NCBI RefSeq assembly: GCF_000724625.1
Contig: NZ_CP007139.1
Location: forward strand, 806,001 to 870,000
DNA from: Fimbriimonas ginsengisoli Gsoil 348
GTDB lineage: Bacteria; Armatimonadota; Fimbriimonadia; Fimbriimonadales; Fimbriimonadaceae
Direction of reading: 5' to 3'
Length of the DNA stretch: 64,000 nt
Shown: piece by piece, positions 53,254 through 61,124 of the stretch
Layout of the letters: every line of letters begins with the position of its first letter
Numbering within the stretch: the stretch's first letter is position 1
Notes under the pieces: model-generated
What the model was told of the DNA's origin: nothing
The model's database searches: none
Seen by the model: only the letters and a program-made list of their open reading frames with translations
Translations under genes and position numbers: made by a program

Positions 53254-53390
53254 CCAGTGGATCCCAAGGGCATCCTGCCCTTGGCCTGTTCACACGACCG
53301 GTACGGTCGTAGGGTTCATCGGCTGGGAGCCGATGCTACGTTCACGACCAGGATGGTCGTGATACACACGGGCTGGAAGCGCCGTGCCAC
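53237..53390. repeat. Modular palindromic repeat element (long)
   Basis: GTGGCAC (53237-53243) starts the element inside the end of the dehydratase gene, and GTGCCAC (53384-53390) closes it. Between are ACTGGC/GCCAGT, CCAAGGGC/GCCCTTGG (53264-53284), CGACCG/CGGTCG, CATCGGC/GCCGATG (53318-53336) followed by CTACG, CACGACCA/TGGTCGTG (53343-53361) and a CGGGCTGGAAGC hairpin. Same modules and order as at 32368. Confidence 0.88.
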
Positions 53391-53392
53391 GT

Positions 53393-53791
53393 CTAGCCGT
53401 GGCCTCCGTGGGCGGAGACGATCATCGTTTCGAATCGCTTCCGCTGATCCGGGTCGAGATGGGCTTCGATCTGGGCGGAGGCGGATTTGAGAAGCTCGCT
53501 AGCCTTTTTCTGACGTTCCTTCGAAGTTAGTTTAGGATCGTTGAAGAGCGACGACATCTTCTCCTGCACATCGTCGACGACCTTCGACACCGCCGAGCGC
53601 TGGGCGGGGTTAAGGTTCAACCCGGCGGTGAGCTTGTCGGTCATTCCCCGCGACTGCGAAACTTTCGGTCGGTGCTCGCTCCCGTGCAAAGCGGTGTGAC
53701 GCGGAGAGGCGAGATAGATGGCGCCGACGGAGCCGCAAATCGCCAATAGGGCGAGGAGAACGACGAGAGATTTCTTCCGGTGGTTGTTCAT
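53393..53791 (-). CDS. Small periplasmic Spy-like protein, hypothetical
   Basis: 132 residues. An N-terminal membrane/signal segment (VLLALLAICGSVGAIYL) is followed by a helical domain (KLTAGLNLNPAQRSAVSKVV, LDPDQRKRFETM) with the L-x-P-x-Q pattern of Spy/CpxP-like proteins. The short His/Gly end (AHGGHG) could bind metal. One base separates its start from the end of the prepilin gene, so they are likely one transcript. Confidence 0.65.
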   Translation of the reverse strand: MNNHRKKSLVVLLALLAICGSVGAIYLASPRHTALHGSEHRPKVSQSRGMTDKLTAGLNLNPAQRSAVSKVVDDVQEKMSSLFNDPKLTSKERQKKASELLKSASAQIEAHLDPDQRKRFETMIVSAHGGHG

Positions 53792-53792
53792 G

Positions 53793-54593
53793 CTATTTCT
53801 CGTTATCGAAAGTGGTGTTCGCCAAGAACCACGCCACGATTTGGGTGCAGTCCGACGACTCGGGCGCGCTGCAGTAGCTCGTTAGATCGGTGGGCGAAAG
53901 CGTGTCTCCCTCTCCGATTTCGTGAGTCCGCGCCTTATTGCCGACGACGTATTGATCGGGGCGGGTGACCCCGTGGCGCTGGGCAAGCGATTTGCAGTGG
54001 CCGTCCGCATAAACGTAGTTGAGCCGGCCCGAGTGGCGCGCCGACCCGGCGCCGTTCCACTGCTCGAAGACCGCCAAGCGATACTCCTCGGTCGACCAAG
54101 TATCGCCGTAGAGAAAGGTCGTGGAGGGGGCCGTTAGCTCCGAACCCGGCTTTCCGGGCAGGATGAAGTCGTGGATCCCGGGCGCCGGCATCACCGGCTT
54201 TAAGAGACCGATCCCGTCGTCCCAGGGGTTGTAGAAACCCCAGTTGTAGCCGTATCCATAGCAGCGGCCCTGCCCTCCGTCAAGGTTCATGCAACCGGCG
54301 TCGGCACGGCCGGGGCAGTAGAAGATTTCGTCGGATCCGGCGTACCGCTGAAGCTGATTCCGCACCGGACTGCCGTAGGTCCCTTCGCTCACGTAGGCGG
54401 GCTGGTAGGCATCGTCGTGGTCTGCCAGGTACAGCGCTTCCGCGTTGCCGAGCTGCCGCAGGTTCGACGCGCACGTCGTTTTCTTGGCGGCCTCCTTGGC
54501 CTGCGCGAAGACCGGAAACAGAATCGCGGCCAGGATGGCGATAATCGCAATCACCACCAGTAATTCGATAAGGGTAAACCCCCGTCTTGTCAT
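53793..54593 (-). CDS. Prepilin-type protein with H-X9-DG motif (DUF1559)
   Basis: 266 residues from ATG 54593 with AAGGTGAG upstream. The class III signal [20 protein letters not shown] has the usual Gly at -1. A globular DUF1559 domain follows, with the motif H-x9-D-G ([15 protein letters not shown]) near the end. Such proteins are very numerous in this bacterial group and are probably exported pseudopilins. It is divergent from the two-component system. Confidence 0.92.
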   Translation of the reverse strand: MTRRGFTLIELLVVIAIIAILAAILFPVFAQAKEAAKKTTCASNLRQLGNAEALYLADHDDAYQPAYVSEGTYGSPVRNQLQRYAGSDEIFYCPGRADAGCMNLDGGQGRCYGYGYNWGFYNPWDDGIGLLKPVMPAPGIHDFILPGKPGSELTAPSTTFLYGDTWSTEEYRLAVFEQWNGAGSARHSGRLNYVYADGHCKSLAQRHGVTRPDQYVVGNKARTHEIGEGDTLSPTDLTSYCSAPESSDCTQIVAWFLANTTFDNEK

Positions 54594-54691
54594 CTTTAAC
54601 TCACCTTGCCCTCCCGATTCGGGCGGCAAGGAAGATCATCCCGCTAAGAAATGAACGAAAAATGAACCGCGATAAAGTGGAAGTCGACGGG

Positions 54692-55375
54692 ATGACTATT
54701 CTTCTGATCGAGGACGACTCCGCAATCGCCGATGTGATCGGCCGCGGTTTGAGCGCGGCGGGCTACCTGGTAAAGACCGCGGGTGACGGAGCCGCCGGCC
54801 TCGAACTGGCGCTCGGCGGCAGCTTTGGCGCGGTGGTACTGGACCTCATGCTTCCCAAGCTAAGTGGCTTTCAGGTCTGCGAGTCGCTTCGCGCAGCCGG
54901 GGTCTCCACTCCGGTTCTGATGCTCACAGCGAGGGATGCGGTGCGCGACCGGGTGCAGGGACTGAACACCGGTGCCGACGATTACCTAGTGAAGCCGTTC
55001 GACTTCGAAGAGCTGCTGGCGCGAGTGCGTGCCCTCTTGCGACGCGACAAGGTGAACCGGGGAAAAGTCGTCCGGATCGCGCATCTCACCCTCGATACCG
55101 ACGCTCACGCGGTCTGGATCGACGGCCAGGAGGTCGACCTCAAACCGCGCGAGTACGCGCTACTGGAGGCACTGGCGCTGAACGAGGGACGCGTGCTCAC
55201 GCGCGATTTGATCCAGGATCGGATTTGGGATAACGAGGAGAGCTTTTCGAACGTGGTCGACGTTCAGATCAAACGGCTTCGAGACAAGATCGAACGGCCG
55301 CACCTTCCCAGGCTTATTCAAACGGTCCACGGTCTCGGGTACTCGCTCCGACGGCCAGATTACGAGGCGCGATGA
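54692..55375 (+). CDS. OmpR-family response regulator
   Basis: 227 residues. Receiver domain with Glu7-Asp8-Asp9, phosphoacceptor Asp51, Thr79 and Lys101; C-terminal winged helix (VDLKPREYALLEALALNEGRV, FSNVVDVQIKRLRDKI). I prefer the ATG at 54692 because GGAAG lies 8 bases upstream and the receiver starts there (MTILLIEDD); the ATG at 54662 would add ten residues. It is paired with the next gene by an ATGA overlap. Confidence 0.95.
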   Translation: MTILLIEDDSAIADVIGRGLSAAGYLVKTAGDGAAGLELALGGSFGAVVLDLMLPKLSGFQVCESLRAAGVSTPVLMLTARDAVRDRVQGLNTGADDYLVKPFDFEELLARVRALLRRDKVNRGKVVRIAHLTLDTDAHAVWIDGQEVDLKPREYALLEALALNEGRVLTRDLIQDRIWDNEESFSNVVDVQIKRLRDKIERPHLPRLIQTVHGLGYSLRRPDYEAR

Positions 55376-56769
55376 TCATCCGTTCTTTGCGCCTCCGGCT
55401 GACCCTGTACAACGCCTCGGTCTTGGCCGGGGCGCTGGTCCTGAGCGGCTTGGTCCTTCACTACCTTGTAGCCGGCGACTTGATGCGTCAGGTCGATACC
55501 GAGCTTCTGGGAGAGGCGCGGGGGCACGAACAGCTTACAAACGCGCGAAATGGCGACCGGCTGACCGCAGCGATGAGTCAGCTTCGAAATGCGCTGGGAA
55601 ACGGTGAAGAGCTTCGCGTGCCGATCCGCATCTTCGACATCCACGGGGTTCCGATTCCGGCCACGACGTTGTTGAATCCTCACCCGCCTGGACCCTATGA
55701 GTGGCATTCGTTTCGCGTCGCAAGCTCGGGTACGACGGACTACCGGCCCATTACTCTCGACGGGGAGGCCGCCCGGTTGATCTCCTATCCCGTGGTGTCG
55801 GGGGGACAGGTTCGGTTCGTCATCGAGACTGTGCGATCGGTGCGGGAGCAGGATCGGACGGTTAGACATCTCGATGGGGTTTTGATTCACCTCATCCCGT
55901 TCGCCCTGATCGTGGCGATCTTCGGCGGCGCGTTCTTGACCGGACGAGCGTTGAAGCCGATTCGGTGGATGGCGGAGGCCGCCGAGACGATCGACGGTGA
56001 GAACCTCGGACGCCGGTTGCCGGAGACCAGGCCGGACGAACTGGGGCGTCTGGCCGCGGTCTTCAACCGGATGTTAGGGCGGCTGGAGTCGTCGTTCGAC
56101 TCCCAAAGCCGTTTCATCGCGGACGCCTCACACGAGCTACGCACGCCGCTGACCGCAATGAAGGCGAACACCAGTCTGGCACTGTCCGGACCGCCGTCGA
56201 CCGAAGAGTATCGGGTCGCCCTGCAATGCGCCGACCGCGCGGCCGATCGTATGACGCGTCTGGTTAACGACCTTCTCTTTCTCTCCCGATCCGACGCCGG
56301 CCAGTTGGAGCCGGTACGCGAACCCGTGGTGGTCGCCGAAGTAGTCGATTCCGTGTTCGACATGTTTAGATCGCAAGCGACGGCCGGCGGCGTGAAGCTG
56401 GAAAGTGAAGTTGACCGCAGTCTGGTGATCGGGAGCGACGCCCGGTACCTCGAGCGTTTACTCTCGAACTTGGTTGCGAACGCCCTTCGGCACACGCCAC
56501 CGGGCGGCAGAGTGACGATCAGCGCCACCCCGACCGAGATCCGGGTGCGCGATACCGGATGCGGCATCGCCCCCGAGCACCTCCCGCACCTTTTCGACCG
56601 TTTCTACCGAGTCGACCCCTCCCGTTCCCGCTCCGACGGCGGCACCGGCCTCGGGCTGCCGATATGCCAGGGAATCGCTCGGGCGCTGGGTGGGTCTATC
56701 TCACTGTCGAGCAAGCCGGGGGTGGGAACCGAGGTGACGTTCACTCTAACATCTAAGAGTACGAGTTGA
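55372..56769 (+). CDS. Membrane sensor histidine kinase
   Basis: 465 residues. Two membrane helices (about 15-35 and 171-190) flank a periplasmic sensor of about 135 residues. HAMP (about 191-245), HisKA (FIADASHELRTPL, His254) and HATPase (NLVANALRHTP, RDTGCGIAPEHL, GTGLGLPICQGIARAL) follow. It is the partner of the OmpR-type regulator just upstream; the ATG overlaps its stop. The layout resembles CusS/TctE-like kinases, but the signal is unknown. Confidence 0.95.
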   Translation: MIIRSLRLRLTLYNASVLAGALVLSGLVLHYLVAGDLMRQVDTELLGEARGHEQLTNARNGDRLTAAMSQLRNALGNGEELRVPIRIFDIHGVPIPATTLLNPHPPGPYEWHSFRVASSGTTDYRPITLDGEAARLISYPVVSGGQVRFVIETVRSVREQDRTVRHLDGVLIHLIPFALIVAIFGGAFLTGRALKPIRWMAEAAETIDGENLGRRLPETRPDELGRLAAVFNRMLGRLESSFDSQSRFIADASHELRTPLTAMKANTSLALSGPPSTEEYRVALQCADRAADRMTRLVNDLLFLSRSDAGQLEPVREPVVVAEVVDSVFDMFRSQATAGGVKLESEVDRSLVIGSDARYLERLLSNLVANALRHTPPGGRVTISATPTEIRVRDTGCGIAPEHLPHLFDRFYRVDPSRSRSDGGTGLGLPICQGIARALGGSISLSSKPGVGTEVTFTLTSKSTS

Positions 56770-56807
56770 GACCATTCCTTTCCTCACTACCGGAAACCGG
56801 AGGCGGC

Positions 56808-57293
56808 CTAGTGAAGATGAATGTCGTCGACGGAGCGCTCGATGAACGCCCAGAGATGATCTTCGATAGGTTCTGGCTCATCGTAATATAGGAAGTCGAT
56901 CTCTGACAACCGCTCACACACCCCATCTCGGTCAACGGCCTGATCAAGTGCTTTAGGGTCGGTGAGATCCACGGGGCCTAGGACGGCAATTGCCTTTGCG
57001 ACGATTGAGGCCGTTTTTGGGCAACCGATCGATTCAAGCGCCTCAACAATGATCGGCGTAGACCCTAAGTCATAGGCGAAGAATCCATAGAAGCCATCCG
57101 CCCCTACCTGGGTATCCAACCAATCTACCGCGACGATCATCCGCTCTGCCTTGGATAACTCGCTTTGTGGCTTTAACATCAAGTGACGGACAACGACGAA
57201 GAGCAGATCTGTCTTTGTATCAGGTCCGACGATAGGCAAGAGTTCTTGTAACGTCTTACTTCTATACTTTTCGAATATCTCTCGTGGATCCAT
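56808..57293 (-). CDS. DMP19-family (DUF4375) protein
   Basis: 161 residues. The DMP19/DUF4375 core is visible: ERMIVAVDWLDTQVGADGFYGFFAYDLG, IIVEALESIGCPKTASIVAKAI. DMP19 of Neisseria is described as a DNA-mimic protein, but many family members have no known role. Start at 57293. The gene lies between a kinase and GH29; no operon is evident. Base composition is slightly lower in GC than neighbours. Confidence 0.8.
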   Translation of the reverse strand: MDPREIFEKYRSKTLQELLPIVGPDTKTDLLFVVVRHLMLKPQSELSKAERMIVAVDWLDTQVGADGFYGFFAYDLGSTPIIVEALESIGCPKTASIVAKAIAVLGPVDLTDPKALDQAVDRDGVCERLSEIDFLYYDEPEPIEDHLWAFIERSVDDIHLH

Positions 57294-57413
57294 ATCCGTC
57301 TCGTGTGAATGTCGCTTCTGCGAATCTACCTAATACCGATCCGTTCGCCCTCATCCACTACTTTTACGATCTCCATGACAAGGTCTTGATGAGAATATTA
57401 GCGACTCGGAACC

Positions 57414-58745
57414 CTACGATGGCTCGAGTGAAAAGTTCAGGACAAGCGGACGGGGAAGGTTGCCGGCCGAATCGGGAAGCCGGAACTCGATGCCACCTTC
57501 GCTCTCCCAGAAGGAGACTGGATCGTCGGAGCCGAGCAACCGCAGTTCGGCGCCGGCCGAGGGCCGGAGCGCTTGAAGGCCGTGCACTGCCTCATCAAGC
57601 AGAAAGGCAAACACCCGGTTCCCTTGGCGCGTGAACCGGGTCTCCCCCTCCGAATAGGGGGCAATGGCTCGGGTGGCATAGATCGCCTCTCCGTTGACCG
57701 TCATCCAGTCGCCGATCTCGCGCAGGCGCTCCATGGCCGGCTTGGGGAATTCCCCTTCCGGGGTCGGTCCAACGCCCAGAAGGAAGTTTCCGCCTTTCGA
57801 CACGATGTCGATGAGCATGCGCAATATCTCCGACGTGGAGCGGTAGACGTCGCGCGGATGGTATTTCCAGTTTTCGGCCATGCACAGGCACGACTCCCAC
57901 GGCTCATCCAGCGGAGCGTCCGGAATCTGGTGCTCGGGGGTGATGAAGTCTTCGAATTCGTCTCCCACCGTCCGGTTGGCCACGATGAGTCCCGGCTGCA
58001 GTTCGCGCGCCATCGCGATCATCTTGGGCATGTCGAGGCTCTCGTTCCGCTCGTCCTTCACCCAGCCGGCATCCAGCCACAGGATGTCGATCTTTCCATA
58101 GTTCGTCATCAGTTCCCGGATCTGGCGGTGGGTGAAGTCGACGAACTTATCCCATTCCGGCGTGCCCTGAGTGTTCGCTTGGCGGGTCACGACCGGCTTA
58201 TCGGGCGACCAGTAGTGCGGCGAGTGCCAATCCGCCTTGCTGAAGTAGCACGAGATCGCCATTCCGCGCGACTGAAACGCATCGCAAAGCCCCATATAGA
58301 CGTCCGAGCGCGGGTCGGTGTGGAACGGACACTCGGGCCCGGTGATGCGGTACTCGGTCGTCGAGGTGTCCCACATGCAGAACCCGTCGTGGTGCTTCGT
58401 GGTCATCGCCACGTACCGGATGCCGGCGTGCTTGGCCACCTCCGCCCACTTCTCCGCGTCGTACTTGATCGGATTGAAGCTGCGGTTCAGCGCCCAATAG
58501 TCGCGCTGAAAAAGCTCGAGGTCTTTCCCCCGGCTGGTCCAACACTCCATGCCGTCGTTGCGAGCCCATTCGTCCCCGGGCGAGAGCGGCCAAGACTCGC
58601 AGCAGTCCCACAGAGCGTACGGCCCCCAATGAAGGATCAGCCCAAACTTCTGATCCTGAAACCACTCCAGCCGCTCGCGCAGCCACTCAGGCTTCTCTTT
58701 AAGGGGCTGGTCTGTGTGGGCGATGACGTCTTGGCGGGTTTCCAT
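57414..58745 (-). CDS. Alpha-L-fucosidase (GH29)
   Basis: 443 residues without a signal peptide. GH29 features: FGLILHWGPYALWD, YVAMTTKHHDGFCMWDT, DFTHRQIRELMTNYGKIDILWLDAGW (nucleophile Asp225) and GNFLLGVGPTPEG. A small C-terminal beta domain follows. It removes alpha-linked fucose from glycans. The absence of a signal suggests a cytosolic enzyme acting on imported oligosaccharides. It is divergent from a DUF2332 gene. Confidence 0.94.
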   Translation of the reverse strand: METRQDVIAHTDQPLKEKPEWLRERLEWFQDQKFGLILHWGPYALWDCCESWPLSPGDEWARNDGMECWTSRGKDLELFQRDYWALNRSFNPIKYDAEKWAEVAKHAGIRYVAMTTKHHDGFCMWDTSTTEYRITGPECPFHTDPRSDVYMGLCDAFQSRGMAISCYFSKADWHSPHYWSPDKPVVTRQANTQGTPEWDKFVDFTHRQIRELMTNYGKIDILWLDAGWVKDERNESLDMPKMIAMARELQPGLIVANRTVGDEFEDFITPEHQIPDAPLDEPWESCLCMAENWKYHPRDVYRSTSEILRMLIDIVSKGGNFLLGVGPTPEGEFPKPAMERLREIGDWMTVNGEAIYATRAIAPYSEGETRFTRQGNRVFAFLLDEAVHGLQALRPSAGAELRLLGSDDPVSFWESEGGIEFRLPDSAGNLPRPLVLNFSLEPS

Positions 58746-58811
58746 TGCACTAGTTTCCTTTACTACCGCGCCGATACACTGGCCTCACACGAAGAGACAG
58801 GTTCTAACCCG

Positions 58812-59819
58812 ATGCCTCACGAAATCCTCGCCGAAAAGTTTCGGGAATTTGCCCGATCGGAGGCGGCCCACTCGTCGCCGATCTACGCCGGTCTCGCTCT
58901 ACGGGTCGCCGATTCTCCGGAGCTTCTGGAGTTGGTGGCGGAAGGACCGAGCAACCAACCGTTCGCGAACCTATTGTTCTCGTCGGTTCGTGTCGTGCTC
59001 GCCGAAGAAGGGAGGGACATCGATGCCGGCGACACGGCCGAAGTCGCCTTTGAGAAAGTTGTCGATATCGCCCGGCGTCGGCGTACCGAACTGCTGCACC
59101 TAATGAACACAAGGATTGTTCAGACCAACGAAGTGCGACGATCGATTTACTTGTACTGCGCCTTCTTACGCCTTTCGGAAGAAATTGGCCGGCGTCCGGT
59201 CGCCCTCATCGAGATTGGCGCGAGCGCAGGCTTGAATCTCGTGTTTGAACAGCACAGGTACCAGTTCGAAGGAAGGACCGAGTTCGGGAACGCCAAAGGC
59301 CGACTTTGTCTGACGTCGGTCTTAAGGGGCAGCATTAATCCGCCCGCTGGCAACTCCGGTTCTCCAATCTTCCGCCGATACGGGCTCGACCTGAATCCCC
59401 TCGACATGAACTCTGAGGCGGACGCCGCCTGGCTACGTGCCTTAATCTGGCCCGATCATACCGAGCGGATCACGTTGCTGACCGAGGCGATCCTGGTTCA
59501 GAGAGAGTTCGACATTGAGATGAGAAAAGGGGACGGGATCGAACTCCTTCCCAGTGTCATACAGGAAATTCCTTCCGACGTAGTCCCCTATGTTTTTCAC
59601 ACCCATGTGGCCAATCAATTATCCAGTGAGCAGAAAGGGAAGCTATTGGCGGCGATCGAGCGACTCGGCCGAGATCGCGACGTCATCCATGTTTTCAACA
59701 ACATTCATCCGCACCTGCACGCCACCGTCGTTTCCGGCGGAAGGCAAAGAGAGATTCCCCTCGCCCGAACCGAGGGCCACGGCCGGTGGGTGGAATGGCT
59801 CGATCAGGGTGATCCCTGA
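58812..59819 (+). CDS. DUF2332-family protein
   Basis: 335 residues from the ATG at 58812; the frame is open much further upstream but is antisense to the GH29 gene there. The DUF2332 pattern is present: FANLLFSSVRVVLAE, ALIEIGASAGLNL (a methyltransferase-like GxSxGLN loop), GLDLNPLDMNSEADAAWLRALIWPDH and a HxHVxNQL segment (FHTHVANQL). Function unknown; the fold may be SAM-dependent-like. The last 16 bases overlap a GIY-YIG remnant on the other strand. Confidence 0.85.
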   Translation: MPHEILAEKFREFARSEAAHSSPIYAGLALRVADSPELLELVAEGPSNQPFANLLFSSVRVVLAEEGRDIDAGDTAEVAFEKVVDIARRRRTELLHLMNTRIVQTNEVRRSIYLYCAFLRLSEEIGRRPVALIEIGASAGLNLVFEQHRYQFEGRTEFGNAKGRLCLTSVLRGSINPPAGNSGSPIFRRYGLDLNPLDMNSEADAAWLRALIWPDHTERITLLTEAILVQREFDIEMRKGDGIELLPSVIQEIPSDVVPYVFHTHVANQLSSEQKGKLLAAIERLGRDRDVIHVFNNIHPHLHATVVSGGRQREIPLARTEGHGRWVEWLDQGDP

Positions 59820-59905
59820 TCTATGCGGGTCACGAGGTTCTCGGTGCAACCTACGTACGTCTCTTCTGGGTAAGCAATGCTCCGAAGAAGATACACGTAT
59901 CGCAA
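59804..59905 (-). pseudogene. Truncated GIY-YIG endonuclease N-terminus
   Basis: A minus-strand frame of 33 residues starts at TTG 59905, with GGAGG 4 bases upstream, and reads RYVYLLRSIAYPEETYVG then CTENLVTRI. This is the GIY-YIG core start (YVYLLRS...YVGxTxNLxxRI). The frame ends six codons later at a stop, so the H-N-x-G and P-W parts and catalytic Glu are missing. Intact relatives are 80-100 residues. It lies between a tRNA gene and a convergent gene, separated from the tRNA by a palindrome. I read it as a relic. Confidence 0.7.
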
Positions 59906-59996
59906 TGTGCCTCCAAAATGCTTTGGAACCGTTCCGTTTGGTAAGTGCAAGTGGTACAGATTGAACCCTCCTTCGCTCTCGCGAGCTACGGCGGGC

Positions 59997-60044
59997 AGCC
60001 TTCGCCTTCTTGCGGCTTGCCAGCCGTAGCCGAAGGCGAAGGCT
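59997..60044. repeat. Palindrome abutting tRNA-Ala
   Basis: AGCCTTCGCCTTC (59997-60009) is the exact reverse complement of GAAGGCGAAGGCT (60032-60044), and CTACGGC/GCCGTAG arms nest around and inside it. The right arm ends on the tRNA's last encoded base. I recall very similar sequences beside GIY-YIG genes in other bacteria, but I could not check this. Confidence 0.65.
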
Positions 60045-60119
60045 GGTGGAGATGATGGGATTCGAACCCACGACCTCTGCAGTGCGATTGCAGCGCTCTC
60101 CCAACTGAGCTACATCCCC
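60044..60119 (-). tRNA. tRNA-Ala (anticodon CGC)
   Basis: On the minus strand this is a complete 76-base cloverleaf including an encoded CCA. Acceptor GGGGATG pairs with CATCTCC and contains the G3:U70 pair that defines tRNA-Ala. The D arm (GCTC...GAGC), anticodon stem CTGCA/TGCAG with loop ATCGCAC (anticodon CGC, reading GCG) and T arm (GTGGGTTCGAATCCCAT) are all normal. Confidence 0.97.
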
Positions 60120-60154
60120 GGACGGTTTGGAATTATACCTCTGCGCCTATTACG

Positions 60155-60350
60155 GGGATTTGAGGGTCTCGGTGAACTTCCTTCAGCCTTGCCTGGTCTT
60201 GGCGAGCGAGGAAGCAAGCCTGAGCGACCCCCAGGTGCGGAGCCTGCCGTCCTGGCAAAGGAAGGCCTTTCCCCCCAAGAGGACCATCGGAAACTTGCAG
60301 GTGAGCTTTTGTTCTGACCGAACGGCGAAGCTTCGGTCGGTTTTAGTTTT
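60155..60350 (+). ncRNA. Candidate structured RNA, possibly 6S-like
   Basis: About 195 bases with no open frame, ending in a terminator. Far-apart segments pair in nested order: GGTC...GAAC near 60168 with GTTC...GACC near 60312, then TGGT-CTTGG near 60200 with CCAAG-x-ACCA near 60275. They leave a large internal loop between. A rod with a central bubble is the layout of 6S RNA, and the length fits, but I see no diagnostic sequence. TTGGAA and TATTAC at 60127-60153 are a weak promoter. It could also be an unknown RNA. Confidence 0.35.
60316..60350 (+). terminator. Rho-independent terminator
   Basis: GACCGAA (60316-60322) pairs with TTCGGTC (60332-60338), followed by GGTTTTAGTTTT. It ends the plus-strand RNA candidate. 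Confidence 0.75.
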
Positions 60351-60377
60351 GAGGGATCACGCGAGGCGGATAGTCCC

Positions 60378-60581
60378 CTAGACCGTTTCGCTCTTCTTGA
60401 CGATGTCCATCACGAGCGGAACGGTGCTGAGGAGTCCGATCAGGAAGAGCGTCCACCCCACCCGCTTACGGTTCTCCTTAGAAACTCGGTCCGCCAGCAG
60501 CAACGCCGCTCCAGCCCCACCCAGGCCGCGCGTCGCGGCAATGATTCCTACTTCCGGAATCGGTAAGGTCGCCTGTCTCAT
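60378..60581 (-). CDS. Small membrane protein, hypothetical
   Basis: 67 residues, start ATG 60581 with AAGGT directly upstream. A Gly/Ala-rich hydrophobic segment (residues about 15-30) and a second one (VGWTLFLIGLLSTVPLVM) predict two membrane helices. Unknown family; the end is charged. It converges with the RNA candidate upstream and is divergent from hicA. Confidence 0.5.
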   Translation of the reverse strand: MRQATLPIPEVGIIAATRGLGGAGAALLLADRVSKENRKRVGWTLFLIGLLSTVPLVMDIVKKSETV

Positions 60582-60662
60582 ACCTTCTGGGACTCAACGT
60601 CCCTTTCGCAGGTTTCCCATAATGCATTCTCGCCGAGTCGGTTGGCGCTTGACGGTCGTAGA

Positions 60663-60857
60663 ATGATGTGCGTGACCGTTCGGGACGCCATTCGAAAGAT
60701 TGAACAGGACGGATGGAAGCAGGTTCGCCAAACGGGAAGCCACCGACATTACCGGCATCCAACCAAGCCAGGAACGGTGACCATACCCGGACACTTTTCT
60801 GACGACCTTCACCCTAAAACCGAGAACAGCATCCTAAAACAGGCAGGCCTACGATGA
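60663..60857 (+). CDS. hicA: HicA-type mRNA interferase toxin
   Basis: 64 residues from ATG 60663; GTG 60672 is also possible and gives the more typical start TVRDAIRKIE. Signature motifs are DGWKQVRQTGSHRHY, with catalytic His27, and TIPGHFSDDLHPKTENSILKQAGL. HicA cleaves mRNA and stops growth until neutralised by HicB. It overlaps hicB as ATGA. Order toxin-antitoxin is normal for this family. Confidence 0.93.
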   Translation: MMCVTVRDAIRKIEQDGWKQVRQTGSHRHYRHPTKPGTVTIPGHFSDDLHPKTENSILKQAGLR

Positions 60858-61075
60858 GTTCATTAGCTTATTCCGTCGTCTATGAGACCCAACCAGGTTC
60901 CAATTGGAGTGCTTACGTCCCCGACCTTCCCGGGTGCGTTTCAACCGGAAAAACACTTGACGAGATCCAACGAAATATCCGTGAAGCGGTCGAAGGGCAC
61001 ATTCAAGTGATGAGGGAATTCGGCGATGAAATCCCTCATCCATCCACGCTTGTTGGCGTTGTAGAGGTCGTCTGA
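60854..61075 (+). CDS. hicB: HicB-type antitoxin (short form)
   Basis: 73 residues with the partial RNase H-like fold: YSVVYETQPGSNWSAYVPDLPGCVSTGKTLDEI, then RNIREAVEGHIQVMREFGDEIPHPS. It lacks the C-terminal DNA-binding domain present in longer HicB proteins, so autoregulation may use another site or complex. It neutralises HicA by binding. Start ATG overlaps the hicA stop. Confidence 0.93.
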   Translation: MSSLAYSVVYETQPGSNWSAYVPDLPGCVSTGKTLDEIQRNIREAVEGHIQVMREFGDEIPHPSTLVGVVEVV

Positions 61076-61124
61076 GCCGGGCGTAGTAGGGCTGGGGCGC
61101 GAGCTACCCCGCCAGAATCCACGG

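Noticed and set aside
57573-58811. Upstream extension of the DUF2332 frame
   Set aside because: Antisense to the GH29 gene; family similarity starts only at the ATG at 58812.
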